A stretch of 64,000 bases of DNA from Theropithecus gelada (lineage: Eukaryota; Chordata; Mammalia; Primates; Cercopithecidae): positions 126,060,435 to 126,124,434 of the forward strand of contig NC_037669.1 of NCBI RefSeq assembly GCF_003255815.1, written 5' to 3'. The position numbers and the translations under genes are program-made. Below, one piece after another: positions 34,633-48,719 of this stretch (its first letter is position 1; every line of letters begins with the position of its first letter). The notes below the pieces were generated by a model. It ran no database searches. It was not told the DNA's origin and worked only from the letters and a program-made list of their open reading frames with translations.

Positions 34633-36474
34633 TATATAAACTTAAGTGCTTTGTGGCTGGCAGTATGTTTAGTATAATACAGAGATTCAAAGAAAGCATA
34701 GAATTTGTTTCCTGCCTTTAAGGAATTTACAGTATGGTCACACAGGCTAAAGAAAAATCATGTTAAACTGATTCAGTGTCACCGTTGATAAAAAATAGTG
34801 ACATTAGAATACACAGAGGGAGATCTTTCCACTACACCCAGAAAAAGGAGTACAGTATGAATCTAGTAGCAGAAACACTTCCATTAATTGTATATATTTT
34901 GTTTTTGCATAATTTTGTATGTCCAGCCTTCCAAAGAAGACACAAAAGCATGTTGTTCAGGGCATTGTATTTGTGTCTTTCAAAATGATCATTTAACAGT
35001 GATCATTCAGAAGAAATAACCATTTCTTCTGAAATAAGTTTTGAAAAACATAAGTTAGACAATATTGACCAAGCCAGCTCCATATACGAAGTCTATTTCT
35101 ATTGTTTCAATACAACAGCCTTAAGTCAACCACTAGGGGGAAAAACCTGCAGTACACACTGCAGTATATTTCTCCAAAACTGAATGCCCAGCAGTATTTA
35201 GACAAGGTATTCTTTTTCTAATAGATTAATCTATTAGGGAAAGATTAATCTCCAGGTCAAGCCACACACTAGGGTTTTGAATAAGGTGAAAGTCTTGGGC
35301 CAGCCACCATGCCATACTACCTCCTCTCACAGGGATAAAAATAAAGCATTACCAGCAAGTCCAGCAGGATGGAGACCAGGCTAGTGTGGAAATTTGTCTT
35401 ATTGACACTGTTGGGAGAAAAAGCCTGACTTCGCACAGATTAGCTCAAGCTGAAACTAAAAGCTTGCATCCTCAGTTGAACTGACACATAAACCCCATCG
35501 ATATATATTTTTAAAGTGAGAAATTCCACTTTAGTGTATTTTTAGATGAGTGATATACAAGTAAATTAAGATATATAAATCGTTATCACAGCGGAAAGCT
35601 CTCTCTCGAGGATCAGGGGAAACTCCAGGGGTCTATTTTTGAAGTTGTTGGTTCAGTGACATTGTTTATTCGGCCCTTCTATTTACAAGTCATTATGCAT
35701 TCATTTACAATTTAGTTGGGCAAATCACATTTATAAATTCCTTAAAAATGATTGTATCTTTTCACCCAGTATCACCCTTTCAAATGACAAAAACTTCTTT
35801 CTTCACTAGTTTCTCCACAAATTCCTGTCATTGTCCATAAAAAGTATAGATATCAGTACACAGGAACAAAAAAGAGGACCACTGCTGTTGGGGGGACAGG
35901 GGCTGTGACCCCTAGAAACTATCACAGTGTCCCCAAATACTATATAAGCAAATAGCTAAGGATTTCCCAAATGATCACTCTGCATATACAAAATTATAAA
36001 GAGGCTCTAGAGAGTTTCGCCTAAATCAAGTTGCAGAGAACCAAATATTAGAAGTGTTCTAATCAGGAGGTAAACATATGTTACAGGGAGCAAAGACATT
36101 CTTCAAACCCTCAACTCTTTTCCTGAATGTATTTGTTTAATGTGTGTTATATACTCACTATGTCTACTATAGCGATATGAAGAGGGACTGTTTAATTCTG
36201 CCTGAATAATCACACGGTTTATAATTATCTTAATAACCGTTTTAAAAATGTAAAGGCAAGACTATTCTTAAAAGAGGTTAAAAATAGAGTAAGATTAAAT
36301 ACTAATAGTGGAATTCCAGGGAACTTGCTTAGAAGTACCTGAGCCATAAGTGGAATCGGCTGATACAATAGCTTCAAAGACTTGGTAAATTTTGAGGATT
36401 TTAGTAATTTAAGACCATCAGGAAAACTAAATGTGAATGATATAGAACCCTGACTATATTCCAATTTTACTAGT
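34633..36474. other. Non-coding DNA
   Basis: No gene recognised. A weak CTCF-like sequence CCACTAGGGGGAAA lies at 35130-35143 (12 of 14 positions of a consensus core). Confidence 0.5.
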
Positions 36475-36610
36475 CATTAATTCATTCAGTAGATAAATAT
36501 TTTTTCAAGTACTTTCTAGGCTCTGAGGATATAATACTGAAAAAGAGTGCTATGTCTTGAAACTTACATTCTAATATGGTAGACATGCAATACATAAACC
36601 ATACAAATAT
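36475..36610 (+). repeat. L2 fossil (+)
   Basis: 'ttcattcagtagataaatattt', 'tttctaggctctgaggatataatactg' and 'cttacattctaatatggtagac' follow the L2 order. Confidence 0.6.
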
Positions 36611-38480
36611 CCTAAAACTTTGTGCTGGCTCTTGCTATTACACAGAACATTCAATGTTTTAAGAATACTGAATGCCTACATTGTTAGTGGCACTGGGAAT
36701 GAACTGATGATGAAATCCACAAATTTCAGTCCCATGTTCAAGATCATCTTCAATATTACACAGCCTATTTGCATAATATTATCTATCTCTTACTCCTTAC
36801 CTCTGAGACCAATAAAGAAAGCCATAGCCAACCCAAACCACATGTCTGACCCGAATACATCTCTTGCCCAGAACCTCTTCACACCTACAAAAATTGTTCT
36901 TTTAATCCATCTCTTTAGAAGGGGGCTCTCCAATCTGAAGGCCTTACTAATGCCCCTAAGTTAGATTTCTCCCTCAATTTAAATGCTACACACCTGTGCA
37001 TGTCTCATTTTAATAGCATTTATTTTGTCTTTTACTGTGTACTCGTATTCATGAACATGCCTAACCTAGTCATTTGAATGGCAACTCTTTGAGGGCAGGG
37101 ACTCTATAGTTTCTAACTTTTCTCAGTATATTAGGCTTTATTTAGCATGCTACCTTACCTAGTTCACTTGCAAGTCATATTTCTTGTATTGAATCGTGTT
37201 ATATTTGCTTATGTGCAATGATAGAAGATAAAATTCAGTCACTGGTTCATGAACAACATCTGTTCAAGGGAATCTATACAAGTTTATAAGTAGTCTAACA
37301 TTAATCTTAGAGTAATATTACTAAACGTACTCCCTCAGCCTTGATAATATCCAACTTAGTTCTGAATCTTTCAATTTTCTTGTTTCTAATGTAAACTCTT
37401 GGTCAGAACTCTCGAGTTTTCAAAACTGTTAACTCTTGTGAATTCCACATATAACCTGAACTTTAGGGAACCTATGTTTATATGTCTATGAATCCTATCT
37501 CCACATAATCATCTCAGCCAATAATTTATGTTCAAAATATAAAAACCAGCCTTTCCTCAGAATTTAAAAGCATAGAAAACTCAATGCACAACTGAATAGA
37601 ATTCAACAAATTTAAAGTGTAACAGTGAAAACAAAATATTGTTTTTAATTCATATTTAATATTGTGGCAATAGATAATCTCCATACTAAGTTATCCAGAC
37701 AGACATACAGTGTATGAAGGTTCAGAAATTAATCTATGTTCAGCACATGCCTATTTGTAACCATACAATAATAATTCTGCATCTAGGTCACATATACATG
37801 TTATTGTGTGCGTATACACAACACACATTCACAAAACGTATTAGACCATACAAAATGTACACATTCATGACATGCATTTTTCATAACTAGTGTTTTTATA
37901 GCTACACAATGTTTTTTTCTGGCACACAGATTTGAAAACACTGATATATTACAGGTGTGCTTAAGTCTACACCTACAGGTAAAAGTCTACTCCACGGCAG
38001 TCAAACATTTTTTGCCATTGTCTTTTAAGTCATATCCAGTAACACTGCACAGTGATACAGGTTACGTTTACTTTCTTTTTCTCTAAAAAAGAAACATAAA
38101 AGAAAAGTATTTTTATACCATTATCATGTGTTTCTAAAGACTGTGACTCGGGTCACGCTTCTATTAATAAACAATGTTCTGTAAAGCTTTTATTATATCA
38201 TTTTGGAAAAATGAAAGATTATGACTCCCAAGTCCCCATGATCCTGGTGAAAATGAAATGGGTGTATACACATAGGCGCAATCCAGGACACACAACGTTT
38301 GGTACACAAAGGACGATCAGACCAGTCCTACCCAGAACAATTCCATTGAGTAGTTTCTGTTGCACGTACCAGCTCGGCTGCCCAGGATCCATTCTGCCTT
38401 TAAATACTACAAAGCAATTTACACTCCAAGTGCCGCCCGCTTAAGTTCTTCCTTTTGCTCTCAGAAATGGAAATACTTGT
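36611..38480. other. Non-coding DNA
   Basis: A chance ORF at 36620-36964 shows no family features. No gene or repeat named. Confidence 0.5.
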
Positions 38481-38504
38481 ACAATGAGTGATGCCTTGTT
38501 GCAG

Positions 38505-38660
38505 CTGCTTCGCGAGTCCAGAAACCCATCTCTGAGCCGCGCGGGATTAAGCCCTGCGGCTCCAAGCTCATTCTCCCCAGCAGCTGGCAACTGGCTGGTC
38601 GCTGGGAGGCGAGAACGGGCACCAGCGCGCCATCTGGAGGCGTTACGAAGCAGCTGCAGC
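38505..38660. promoter_or_regulatory. Isolated small CpG cluster
   Basis: A GC-rich patch with many CpG dinucleotides (for example TTCGCGAG, AGCCGCGCGGG, CCAGCGCGCC) in otherwise AT-rich, CpG-poor DNA, with no gene of its own in sight. It holds a CTCF-like motif. A candidate enhancer, insulator or promoter of an unseen transcript, about 10-14 kb upstream of SLITRK3. Confidence 0.5.
38627..38640 (-). promoter_or_regulatory. CTCF-like motif (-)
   Basis: Minus-strand CCTCCAGATGGCGC fits the CTCF core pattern CCASYAGRKGGCRS at 13 of 14 positions. It sits inside the CpG cluster. Confidence 0.5.
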
Positions 38661-38882
38661 AAATTTATAACAACTGGGTGGAACAAGGATGTCAGAAAAT
38701 TCTGTTAAATAACCAAATGTTTTTTTCTCTTGTTAAATAATCAAACGGTTTTATTTACACATTCCTGTGGATTAAAAAAAGAGAAAATTGCAGGAAGATC
38801 TCATTCTGTTTGCCTATGGATATTCTCTGTCTTTCATACTTCACAATAAAATAAAAAAATAGATTTCACGTATGTACAAACA

Positions 38883-38896
38883 CCACTAGATGGCAA
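38883..38896 (+). promoter_or_regulatory. CTCF-like motif (+)
   Basis: CCACTAGATGGCAA fits the CTCF core pattern at 13 of 14 positions. It points away from the minus-strand motif 243 bp to its left, giving a divergent pair. Confidence 0.5.
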
Positions 38897-38899
38897 ATT

Positions 38900-40734
38900 T
38901 TCTGCTTGTCGGTGACTCATCTCAAAGAAAGATAATTAACACTGACTGCTTTCAGAAGTTTCAGGATTTGTGTATTTAACTCAAAGGCAGCTTTCCAAAA
39001 GAGAAATCTATCCCTCTGAATTAACGCAATCCAACATGCTCTGCTATTTTGAAAAATTATGAACCTTACATCTGGAAATGTTCGGTCTGCTTCTTATCAA
39101 TGCATTACACTGACTTCAGTATGATAACAAGGAAAAGCAGTTTCAGCTATACTTCATGTGATCACGTGTTCATATGCCTTTAATATTTCAAAAAAAAGTT
39201 CTTTCAATTAATTTCCCACTATTAATCTCCATAAGCTTCTTTCCCTTAAAGAGAATAATTTGGTATACCTGGATGAGATATAAGCTTAATTAATTGAATA
39301 GAACATTTTAGGGCTTGTCTACCGCGATATGCATTTAGAAATATAATCATTAAATAGTTCTTCATTCCCTGCAGGTGAGTGAACCCCACCCCTGCCCTGA
39401 TTCCGACTTCTATCACTGCATCATGATTTTGAATTTCACTTTTTAAAAATAAAAAATTCACTTTAAAATTATTTAATCAGAATCTTACATAGAGTGGTTT
39501 TTGTTGTTGTTGTTGTTGTTTTCAGGGAAATGTGAACCAGAGATTGATTATGTACTCTGTGAGGTCCCCTTGGGAAACAGAAATTCGTAATCACCTCATT
39601 CTCAAATCAGTTTTTGAGAATGTCTGGCAGAATAAACATAGAAGAAGTTTCCTTCATCAGTATTTCATCTCAAGTGTTTATTCCCATTTGTATAATAAAT
39701 GAACATACTGTTTTTTCAAGTGCGTACCACTAGACATATTCTGAAGAAAAGTAAAATTTTTATTTTAAATACAGACAGTATATACCAAATATTTATACTG
39801 TAATTTTTTGTGAGTTTGTTAAAGGTCTGAAAACAGATGTTCTGTTTTCAGATGAGATTAAAAGGAATGTTAATTCTTCGTGTCTCTATACCTTTGGCTT
39901 TTAGCACTGTGGAACTTGAAAACTATTTATTAAATAACTGACTCCTAAATTACATGACTTCTATGCTGAAGGATAGTTATAGACTTCTTAGAAAGTCCAG
40001 ACTTCAAATGTATAGTTCAAGATAGCAAGCAGAATAAATAGCACTTGGAAACATATAAATAATAAACAAATATACAGTGACCACATATAGATGTGTCTAA
40101 CCAAATAAAATTTACATGAACATTCAGATGTAACATGTAGATAAATCAGGGATAAATTTTCACACATAAACATCTTGACCTTACAAAATCATTGTTTAAG
40201 TAAATATTCTCATTTTTTACAAAATATCAAGTAAATATTAATCATTGTTTAAGTAAATATTTTAAAAATTAAGAATAACTTTGCTGAAAAAATTAAGTAA
40301 ATTAAATATTTACATGTATAAGCAGAAAAAAGTGAGACATTAATGAGAGGAGTGAACATATGAATCTCATAGTCAAAGACACTGTGGCTATGCTCGTCAG
40401 AACCAAGAGCTGAAAATGATAGGAGCTGATGCTGCATGCAGAAGAGATGATTATGTGGTTAAGGGAGGAAGAAAAGTATTATGGTCACATGTTGTTTTCT
40501 GAAAGGTCTACACTTAGTTTTAAAACACTGAGAACGGGGAAAATATAGTAAAGGAATAAATCCCGAAATAGAAAGATATTAAGGAAGTAAAGGATATTAT
40601 TTCAGTTTCCATAATTTAATATGTGTAACTCAAGAAAAGAAAAAGTTTAAGACAGAGTCACACCGCGAGGTCTAAAGAAATAAAATAATAGAGGGTTCTT
40701 AATGTTTGTCTCTTTCAATAAACTAGAATGAGGA
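38900..40734. other. Non-coding AT-rich DNA
   Basis: Contains a (TTG)n run at 39498-39521 and a short imperfect duplication at about 40190-40262. No gene recognised. Confidence 0.5.
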
Positions 40735-41300
40735 TCTGTATTAGATTTCTATTACTGTATAACAAATTACCAAAAATTTAGTGGACTAAAACAAAATACA
40801 TTTATTAAACCGTGGTTTCTGCAGGTCAGCAGTCCAGACATGGCTGAGTCCTCTGCTCAATGTCTTATGAGACTATGATCAAGAGGCCAATTGGGCTGCA
40901 TTCTTATCCGGAGGCTTGACGGAATAATTTATTTCCAAATTTAGTCAGGTTGTTGAAGTATTTATTTCTCTATGGTTGTAGAACCCATGGTTGCTTGCTT
41001 CTTCAAGGATATCAGGAAAATGTGTCTTCATTTTCAGGAGGTTACCAATCTCTCTTTTAAGAAATTTCACCTGATTAAGCTAGGACCACCCCAAACAACC
41101 TCTCTTTTGGTTAACTCAGAATCATCTGATTAGGGAGTTGAATTACTTCTGTATAATTATTTCCCTTTTGCCATATTTTATTGAGTAGAAGAAAGTACCA
41201 GGTTCCATCCACACAAAACAACAGGGGATTAGGCAAGGGCATGACCCATTGGGGGTCACCTTAGGGTGTGTCCACAACAGGATCTATGTAAAGGCACATG
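40735..41300 (+). repeat. Ancient interspersed repeat, family uncertain
   Basis: The opening 'attactgtataacaaattacc...tttagtggactaaaacaaaatac' and 'ctgcaggtcagcagtccagac' are wording repeated throughout primate genomes. I recognise the repeat but cannot place its family or exact ends. Confidence 0.5.
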
Positions 41301-41964
41301 ATATTTCTTGCTTACCATTCCAAAGTTAATTGGGGTAGACTTGGGGAAGTGACAGTATGGGGTCATTTTGTGGTCTTTAGGGTCAAGCAGAGCATGAATT
41401 TATTTATCATAGGAGAACTATAAATGCATAGTTATATCTGTGATGAAAGAAGTGTAACAAGAACAACAAGAAGCCTGGAGGAGTCATCTGATGAAGAAGA
41501 AACATGGAAGTAAAAGATCAATGGAGTGAATTGAGGAATTATATCAGTCTTATGAGTAGGACTTGGGACAGTGAAGAACATTGGTGCAGATGAAGCTGCA
41601 ACAGTTTTATGTGTTAGACATATTTATGTTGCCTGGATGTCTTCCCACAGGCCCTCATGCCTTCACAGCCATGTTCTGAGGTGGCTCAGCTTTACTAGAT
41701 AAGTGTATATACCTGACTGAAAATAATACAACTAGAGATTGTCCAGAAATTTGTGGTCTGTGTGGCCTTACTGAAAAAAAATTAACCTGTCCAGTTAGAT
41801 TTTCAGGAATTTGAACTAACAGAAAAAAGAAGTTATCAGTTGCTAGAGAACATTGTAAATTAAAGGTCGTGAAATAACTGAACTGACTGCTAGCTAATAT
41901 AAAAAAGAACTATTTAGCAGGAAAAAAAAGAGACGCAAAAGGAAGTAGAGATTAGAAGTAATAG
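41301..41964. other. Non-coding spacer
   Basis: No gene or named repeat recognised. Confidence 0.45.
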
Positions 41965-42530
41965 TCATTCATTTAATTCAACCTCCAAAACATTCATATG
42001 TAGTTCCTATTATGTACTGGGCACTGTTTTGGGTGGCAATGATACCACAATGAATTAAAGTCCCTGTTGTGATAAAACTTATTGTTGTAGGAGGTGGTAG
42101 ATTAGCACAAGTTAATAAATTATATGTTATCAGGTAGATAAACTGTAGGAATAAACAAGTTATGCAGTTCAAGAGTAATGAGGGAATTACTACTTGGGAT
42201 AGCATGGTCAAGAATGCCTACATGACTGTATGTCCTTTGAACAGAAACATAAATACAGTGAAGGTGCCAGCTAATATTTGTGGAAGGATGTTCTGGGCAG
42301 AGTGCATAGCAGCTTCAAGTGTCCTAAGATATGTATGTTCTTTTTAATTTGAAGGAAGAGCAAGGTGGAAAATGTGGCTGGCACAGTGGGAGCAAAAGAG
42401 CAAATGATAAGGCATAGGTCAGATATGGGCTGAGTGAAATGATCATATAGGGCTTATGAACCTGTGTGAGGACTTTGGCTTTTACATAGACAGATAGGAA
42501 GCCAGTAGAGGGTTACTGGAAAATTGCATC
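41965..42530 (+). repeat. L2 fossil (+), long
   Basis: Extended L2 3'-end wording: 'tcctattatgtactgggcactg', 'gataccacaatgaattaaagtccctg', 'gttctgggcagagtgcatagc', 'gactttggcttttacatagac', 'ggaagccagtagagggttac'. Confidence 0.65.
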
Positions 42531-45095
42531 ATACTTAAATTTTTAGGAATCGCTCTTCCCTCTGTAAAGAACAGAAAGAAATTAAGGAAAGTGTTAGGGA
42601 GGCAACCATGAGGACCCCAAGAGAGACAGAAAAAAGACCTAATATCCTATTATGTTCCCCATGAAGTCTGGCTGTACTAGTTTCAATTCTTGATCTCTAT
42701 GAGATAAAGACTGTAAATCTTTTAAATAAACAAACAAACAAAATCCCACCAACAACCCTTTTCTTAAACTAGTAGCATGGATCTCAATTCCTTGTCAAGT
42801 GAACACTATACTGTCCACATGATAGAAAGAAGCCAGTCCAGCTTACTGAGCAGCAGGTGTTGTGTTTTGATTGATTCATCCTATCGAGCTGAGTTGTATA
42901 TGAAACGTCCCTGCATGGATTAATACTTGCTCAAAGCTTTAAGGAATGTTAAAAACTATTCAGCACTTGAATATTCTGGATTCCTGTTTATTTTGGCATC
43001 ACAGTTAAAAGGTAGTAGAGTTTTTAAAACATGTTACCTTTTAGTAAATGATAGAGGGCGCTTGCATATGGGGAGTTAATGTCAACCTACTATATCATTG
43101 AAAGGAGTTATTTTTCCATGGTATTGGTTTAACACAGAAAAAGGTCAGTTTCGAAAGATTATCTTATCTTTTCTGACACAAGTGTTCCAAAATTTCTAAC
43201 TTAGTAAATATTATCATTCAATATCAATACAACATATTTAGGACATATAATTCATTTTTAATATGTTATAGATAGCTATTCTATTTGTTTTATACTACAG
43301 AATCTTTGAAACCAGATATTCTCCCCATTTTAGAAATAAAATAATTCAAACAAATAATTTATAAGAAGTCCCTTAATTTCCAACTTTGTATCCTTCTAAC
43401 ACACACACATACAGAAACACACACACGTTTGTATCACTTGTATATGTGTAGGCATATTTTGGCTATTTTTCATGACACTTCAATTGAAATATCACACAGT
43501 CAACTGTAATACATTTTAAGGTGAAAGTGGGAGATGTCAGCAGTTGCTTTTTCACTTTCTTAACCATATCAAACATTTCATCACTACCCTTTGAATAAAA
43601 ATATCTAACTGAAACAAAAAGAAAATTAGTTTTAGGTCAGATTCTCCTTTGAAATTATTAAGGGTACAACATGAAATATGTGCTTAAATATACAAGTGTC
43701 AAATATTTATCTTCTATTTATGTTTTTGGTAAATCTTTTTAGAAGGTACTTTATGATTTTTTGGGAGGTAGAGGTGAATTTGTAATATCATGGGTTCTAC
43801 ATTATTTGATAGCTTTACCATCATTAAAAACTAGTGAATGATACCTTCACCAAGACACATATGCTTATTATTTTTTTCTTGTTCATATTATTTAAAATAT
43901 TTGCAAAATAATGACATTTGTAATAAATGTTTTCCTACTTACCAATGTTTTAAAAAACCATGCCAACTGAAGTGCCAAATTCAGATCATTCATCGTGAAA
44001 GTATTTTGTCAAACATGGTGAAGAAAAAAATGACATGCATATGGAATAATACATTTATCTTTAGATGCCCAAATAAGAAAAAATCAATTTCAGTACTAAA
44101 AAGGCAGAGTTACAGTTATGGAAATCACTAAACATTGGTTGTTTAGCAACATAGAAATGTGAAGGGAGACTTAGATAGAATATAGTAGCTAAAAGCAGCT
44201 ATAGATGCCTAAGCCTCAGTAGTGATATAAGGGAGGCAGCCAAATTCAAAGAAACTTTAGGTTTTTTTCTTTTTAATTTAAATAAGTTACTTTGTGAATT
44301 TCTGACACTAAGAAATATATTCAGTGTTTCACTATACTCTTGTTCTATACTTAAGATGCATGACTGTACGTAAGATTTCCATTATTTGTGAATTCCAGCA
44401 CATGATCATATTAAAGCCTTTTATCTATTCTCATATTTGGTGCTGAAAGCATTTTTCATCAGGCTCTTTATATTGAAATCAGCCTGATTTTCAAAATATT
44501 CACTTTATATTCATGTTCTCAAATGACTTTCAAAAATTCAAAAACCATGAGAAATTTGGTTTTACATGTAAATATTTACATATATGGTTTATGCTCTCTA
44601 ATCTCTGTAGCTGATACCAGTACTGTTCTTCTATGATGTAGCTGGTTTAAAGTCGGTAGATTAAAAGGACACATACAGAACTTCAAATGTGCTCCCAAAG
44701 AGATATCCATGAAGACTAATGAAACTATTGTGGATGTTTCAGAAGTAACTCTCAAGCACTACAATGCTCTCTAACATTTTGTCACTTCAGTGCTTACAAC
44801 ATATTCTGTAGTTTCACGGCTTCAGTTATTTATCAAGTTAAATCAGTCTTTCTCTAGCTCAAACTCATATCTGGAAAACCAGTTCTGCATTTCTACCTGG
44901 CAGGTGAGTTTCTTTGCATAAATATAAACTTAAATAACTAGGAAGTTCGCTACCTTAGACTTTTAAACAAGTCATCAAGGGGTAAAACAAAAACAATTGA
45001 CGGAAAGTAGAAGTTTTAATTTGCTTAACTTTCTTTTCAATCAGTTAGATTTGTCCAAAAATAAAATGGCCTGCTCTGAAATGCACTAAGCTCCA
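42531..45095. other. Non-coding AT-rich DNA
   Basis: A (CA)n-type stretch at 43400-43428 and chance ORFs (for example 43838-44131). TAGAGGGCGC at 43052-43061 matches the 3' part of the CTCF core only. No gene recognised. Confidence 0.5.
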
Positions 45096-45170
45096 ATACC
45101 TATGAAACAAACCTGCACACCCTTCATGTGTACCCTGGAACTAAAAATAAAAGTTTATTTAAAAAATGTT
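45096..45170 (+). mobile_element. L1 3'-end stub (+)
   Basis: 'tatgaaacaaacctgcacac', 'catgtgtaccctggaactaa' then 'aataaaagtttatttaaaa' is the last roughly 75 bp of an L1 3'UTR and tail. Strongly 5'-truncated, older than the two young copies. Confidence 0.65.
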
Positions 45171-48100
45171 CATAATCTTGATAACAACTTGCTGGGGGAT
45201 AGTGAAGTAGATTCTAATATCACATAATTGGTCAAATTAGATTACCTTCCAAGTCCCTTTTAACCTTGAGATTTTATGATTCTATAAAATTATTATTTTA
45301 TTCTCTCATAATATCATGTTTAAAAATATTTTTCTACCATTAAAGCTTATTTGATTTACCTTTTTCCATTATGTATAACACCTACCTTTATTTCCTGATG
45401 CGTTATTCAATAATCAATTTACTTCAACTTATACATTTGATTTATTTCTCTTCATCTTAGTCTTTTAAAACTTTTTCCCCCTCAGTAATTTTAATCTTAA
45501 CATCTATAATTTATTAATTCCAAATAATTTTGAAAAATATCTTTAAAAGGAGACAATAACTTTGTGCCTAATTCAGCCTATAAATAAACATTTGTTCATG
45601 CTGAATAGTTTAAATCTGATTGTCTCAAAATAGCTCACATAACCTTTGAGATTAAAACACTTATTTACTTCAAAAGAAGCTGAAGTTTCATTTAGTAGAT
45701 GCCTATAAAGTGCTTTAAAATGTTTTAGTGAAACAGGATATAAAAGATCAATTTTTAATTGAATATCTTGCAGCTTCTTCATACTTACAGCTTGTTAAAT
45801 CTATGCTGATTCACTAAGTTTTATAAGATGCTATTAAAAAATTATCAATTGGTTTGGAATTTTTTCTACGACATAAAATGTTTCAAAAGTGTTTCTTCTA
45901 TGGAGATACAGAAAGATCAACAGAAATAAACATACAACAAAAGTAAAAATATTAATTCATGTTTTATCATATTTTTATTTGTTTAACTTCTACAGCCTAT
46001 GTTCCCATTTATAAAATTGTGTGTAACTATATTTTCAATTGTTTCAACAGCGGTATATCAAAAGTTAAGCAAATGGTAAGGCAGTTAGGTTTTGATGGTT
46101 ATCAAACATGTAATTTGTTGACCTAAACAGATTTTGCAATGAACAAAGAGAAAAAAAAATGTTTTTTTTTTACCAAATGTTTTTACAATGCTTCACAAAT
46201 GTTTTTACAATGCTTAATAACAGACAAACCAAATACGTAAATGACCTAAGTATGTTGTACATAATCATAGATTACTACAACTACATTTAGAGTTTGGAAC
46301 TTTCTTGAGTGCCCACTTCATTGTACAACAAACAGTTCTCTAACCCTAGTTTAATTAGTAGCAAATCTTTTAAAACATGTATTTATTTTATTTAAAGTAT
46401 CAGAATGAGCAAAATATATGCTAGACGAAAAAATAAAGTCTATCTTAGTTATTTTGATATCATTGTTCCCCTCTGAAAAATGACAGAATAGTTTAAAAAA
46501 CTATATAAAATATTGTAATGTTTATAATTTAAAAACAAATCAGCAATGTAGACACAATATTTGTTGAACTAAAAATTACATCCTATATATTATTTTATGT
46601 AAATGATGTTTGGTTAAATAAAACTAGGGACATGTAAATGCACTAAAAACTCACAACATAAAATCAAATATCCATCATAATCACTTACTCTACAATATTT
46701 TTATCTGGCCTGTAATATTTGTATGGGGAGTACTCACATTTAACACTAACAACCCGTTCTAGCTATTCAATCTTCTGCAGCTCCCCAGTACCCTCAGGCC
46801 ATACTAACATCTGCTCAGAGTAAACAAATTAATATATTCATAGCTCTCTTATCAAAATAACCTTGAAAATATTTCCAAAAAGTTAAAGAGATCTAGTAAC
46901 TTTAGGAGTGATGTTGCCTAATGTCTTTCAGGATTACTCTAATATCCTCCAGCCCTGGGGCTCAAAGGGGATGTGTGTGATTTCACACTTGCCCACATAA
47001 AATATGGTGTACCCAGGAGTGATTCTCCTCAAATTGGGCAACCACCTGAAAAGGCCAAAAATATCTCTGTGACACATCAAACTACTGATGCAGTTTGGTT
47101 TTTCCTAAATCTGACTGATTCATTATGGAGATGTACTCCTTTGGCAACCCTGCCTGGATATACCACTTTGAAGGCCAATTTGGAGACCCAGTGAGTGAAA
47201 CACCTATGACAAATGTTTCTTGTCCATTTATGTCTTCCTGTATGTAAAATTCACATGGAAGAATCTATTATCCTAGAAAATACTGGAAAGAGGTTTGGAA
47301 CTCATGCCAGTGAGTCTGAAATGCTTTCCTTAAAAAGAATCCATTTTAATACATGGTGCTTTTTACTACTTTCTAGGTCCCTGTAGATACTTTACTAATC
47401 TTAATAATCTTCAAGAATGCTGAGTATTTTAAAGAACAAATGGAAACAATGTAAGTATGATATATACATATATATATATATAAAATCTAAATTCACTTTA
47501 TGCAGAACCAACACAGTTGCCATACTAAATTTAGTGTGTGTGTGTATATATATATCCCAAAAAATTCCACAGGCCCCTGGCTGTCTCTATGACCAACTCC
47601 ATCCTTTCCTATCTTTTAATGTAGGTAATATGGACACTAACTTGTGGTATTATATGTCCATAATATGAACTAATGATGGTATAAATTATAGTATATACAA
47701 ATTCACTAAATAAAGATGCAAAACATATATCCAGGCCTGTCTGTAAAAGGATTTTATGCATAAATTAAAAGAGAGTACTGTTTATTTGCAAAGGGTGAGT
47801 TGGAGTTCTTTGAATGATTTTAAAAATAGGGTCAAGATCATTCTACCTCTACAATTATAATAGCTAAATAACTTTGCTTGCCTTGGACAATGTATTGCAT
47901 TCACTTCAGGAAGAAATGGCAAGAGATACAGAGATGATTCCCCAGGCTACCTTCTATTCACTTTGGGAGTTAGTGGAAGGCTGCCCTCTTTCCAACACAG
48001 TAGCAGATGAAAAGGATCTATTAAAAAGAATTGCGTTGGTTTACACTGCAGATTGAATGGAGCATTAAACGACTGCATTAGTATGACTGCAGTGGGGGTA

Positions 48101-48559
48101 ATGGTCGCCTCTATAATGTTGTAATAACACTTTCACATACGTGTAATAATTGTTTCAGTGTCCTTATCTAATTTGTCACGAAATGATATCCAGCATCTCT
48201 CCGGAAAATGCCCCCCTCCCAACTCCCTGTGCCCTACAGTTTTATTCCCCCACCCCCCACCCCTGGCAAATGTAAACAGATGAGGAAATATGTGTACTTT
48301 CAAATCGTCACCCATGTATCATGAAGGTGGGGGATTACTGCAAATCACTTGGAAACCGCTCCCCGGAGGCGTTTAGCGATACCGCCCACCAATACAGCTC
48401 AGATGTTCTTAATTTGATTACCCCCCACCTTTTGGGCTGTAATTTTCCAAACAGGCATCTCTCTCATTTGCAAATACACGTTACAAATCAATCCACAGAT
48501 ACAGAATGCTGACTTCCCGACACTCAATTTCACAGGGTGTCTCTTGAAGAGCTGCCAGG
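45171..48559. other. Non-coding DNA upstream of the SLITRK3 CpG island
   Basis: (TA)n at 47460-47482 and a TG/TA run at about 47532-47554. A small duplication lies at 46171-46216. From about 48150 the sequence becomes more GC-rich and less repeat-like as the CpG island approaches. No gene recognised. Confidence 0.5.
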
Positions 48560-48626
48560 TTGTGACCGATAATGGGGGAGAGGGAGAGGGGCACAGATCG
48601 AGCGAACGAGAGGCGGGGTGGGGGGG

Positions 48627-48688
<62 letters not shown>

Positions 48689-48698
48689 AGAGAGAGAT
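48627..48698. repeat. (GA)n microsatellite
   Basis: Nearly pure GA/GGA purine tract on the upstream edge of the CpG island. It produces meaningless Arg-Glu and Ser-Leu ORFs on the two strands. Confidence 0.95.
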
Positions 48699-48719
48699 CA
48701 CTTGCTTCCTTGCTTCCTA

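Noticed and set aside
35130..35143. CCACTAGGGGGAAA as a CTCF site
   Set aside because: Lacks the key C after the G-run; kept only as a weak note.
36620..36964. 114-codon ORF
   Set aside because: Hydrophobic, low-complexity composition from AT-rich DNA; no family features or context.
43052..43061. TAGAGGGCGC as a CTCF site
   Set aside because: Only the last ten positions of the core match; the first four do not.
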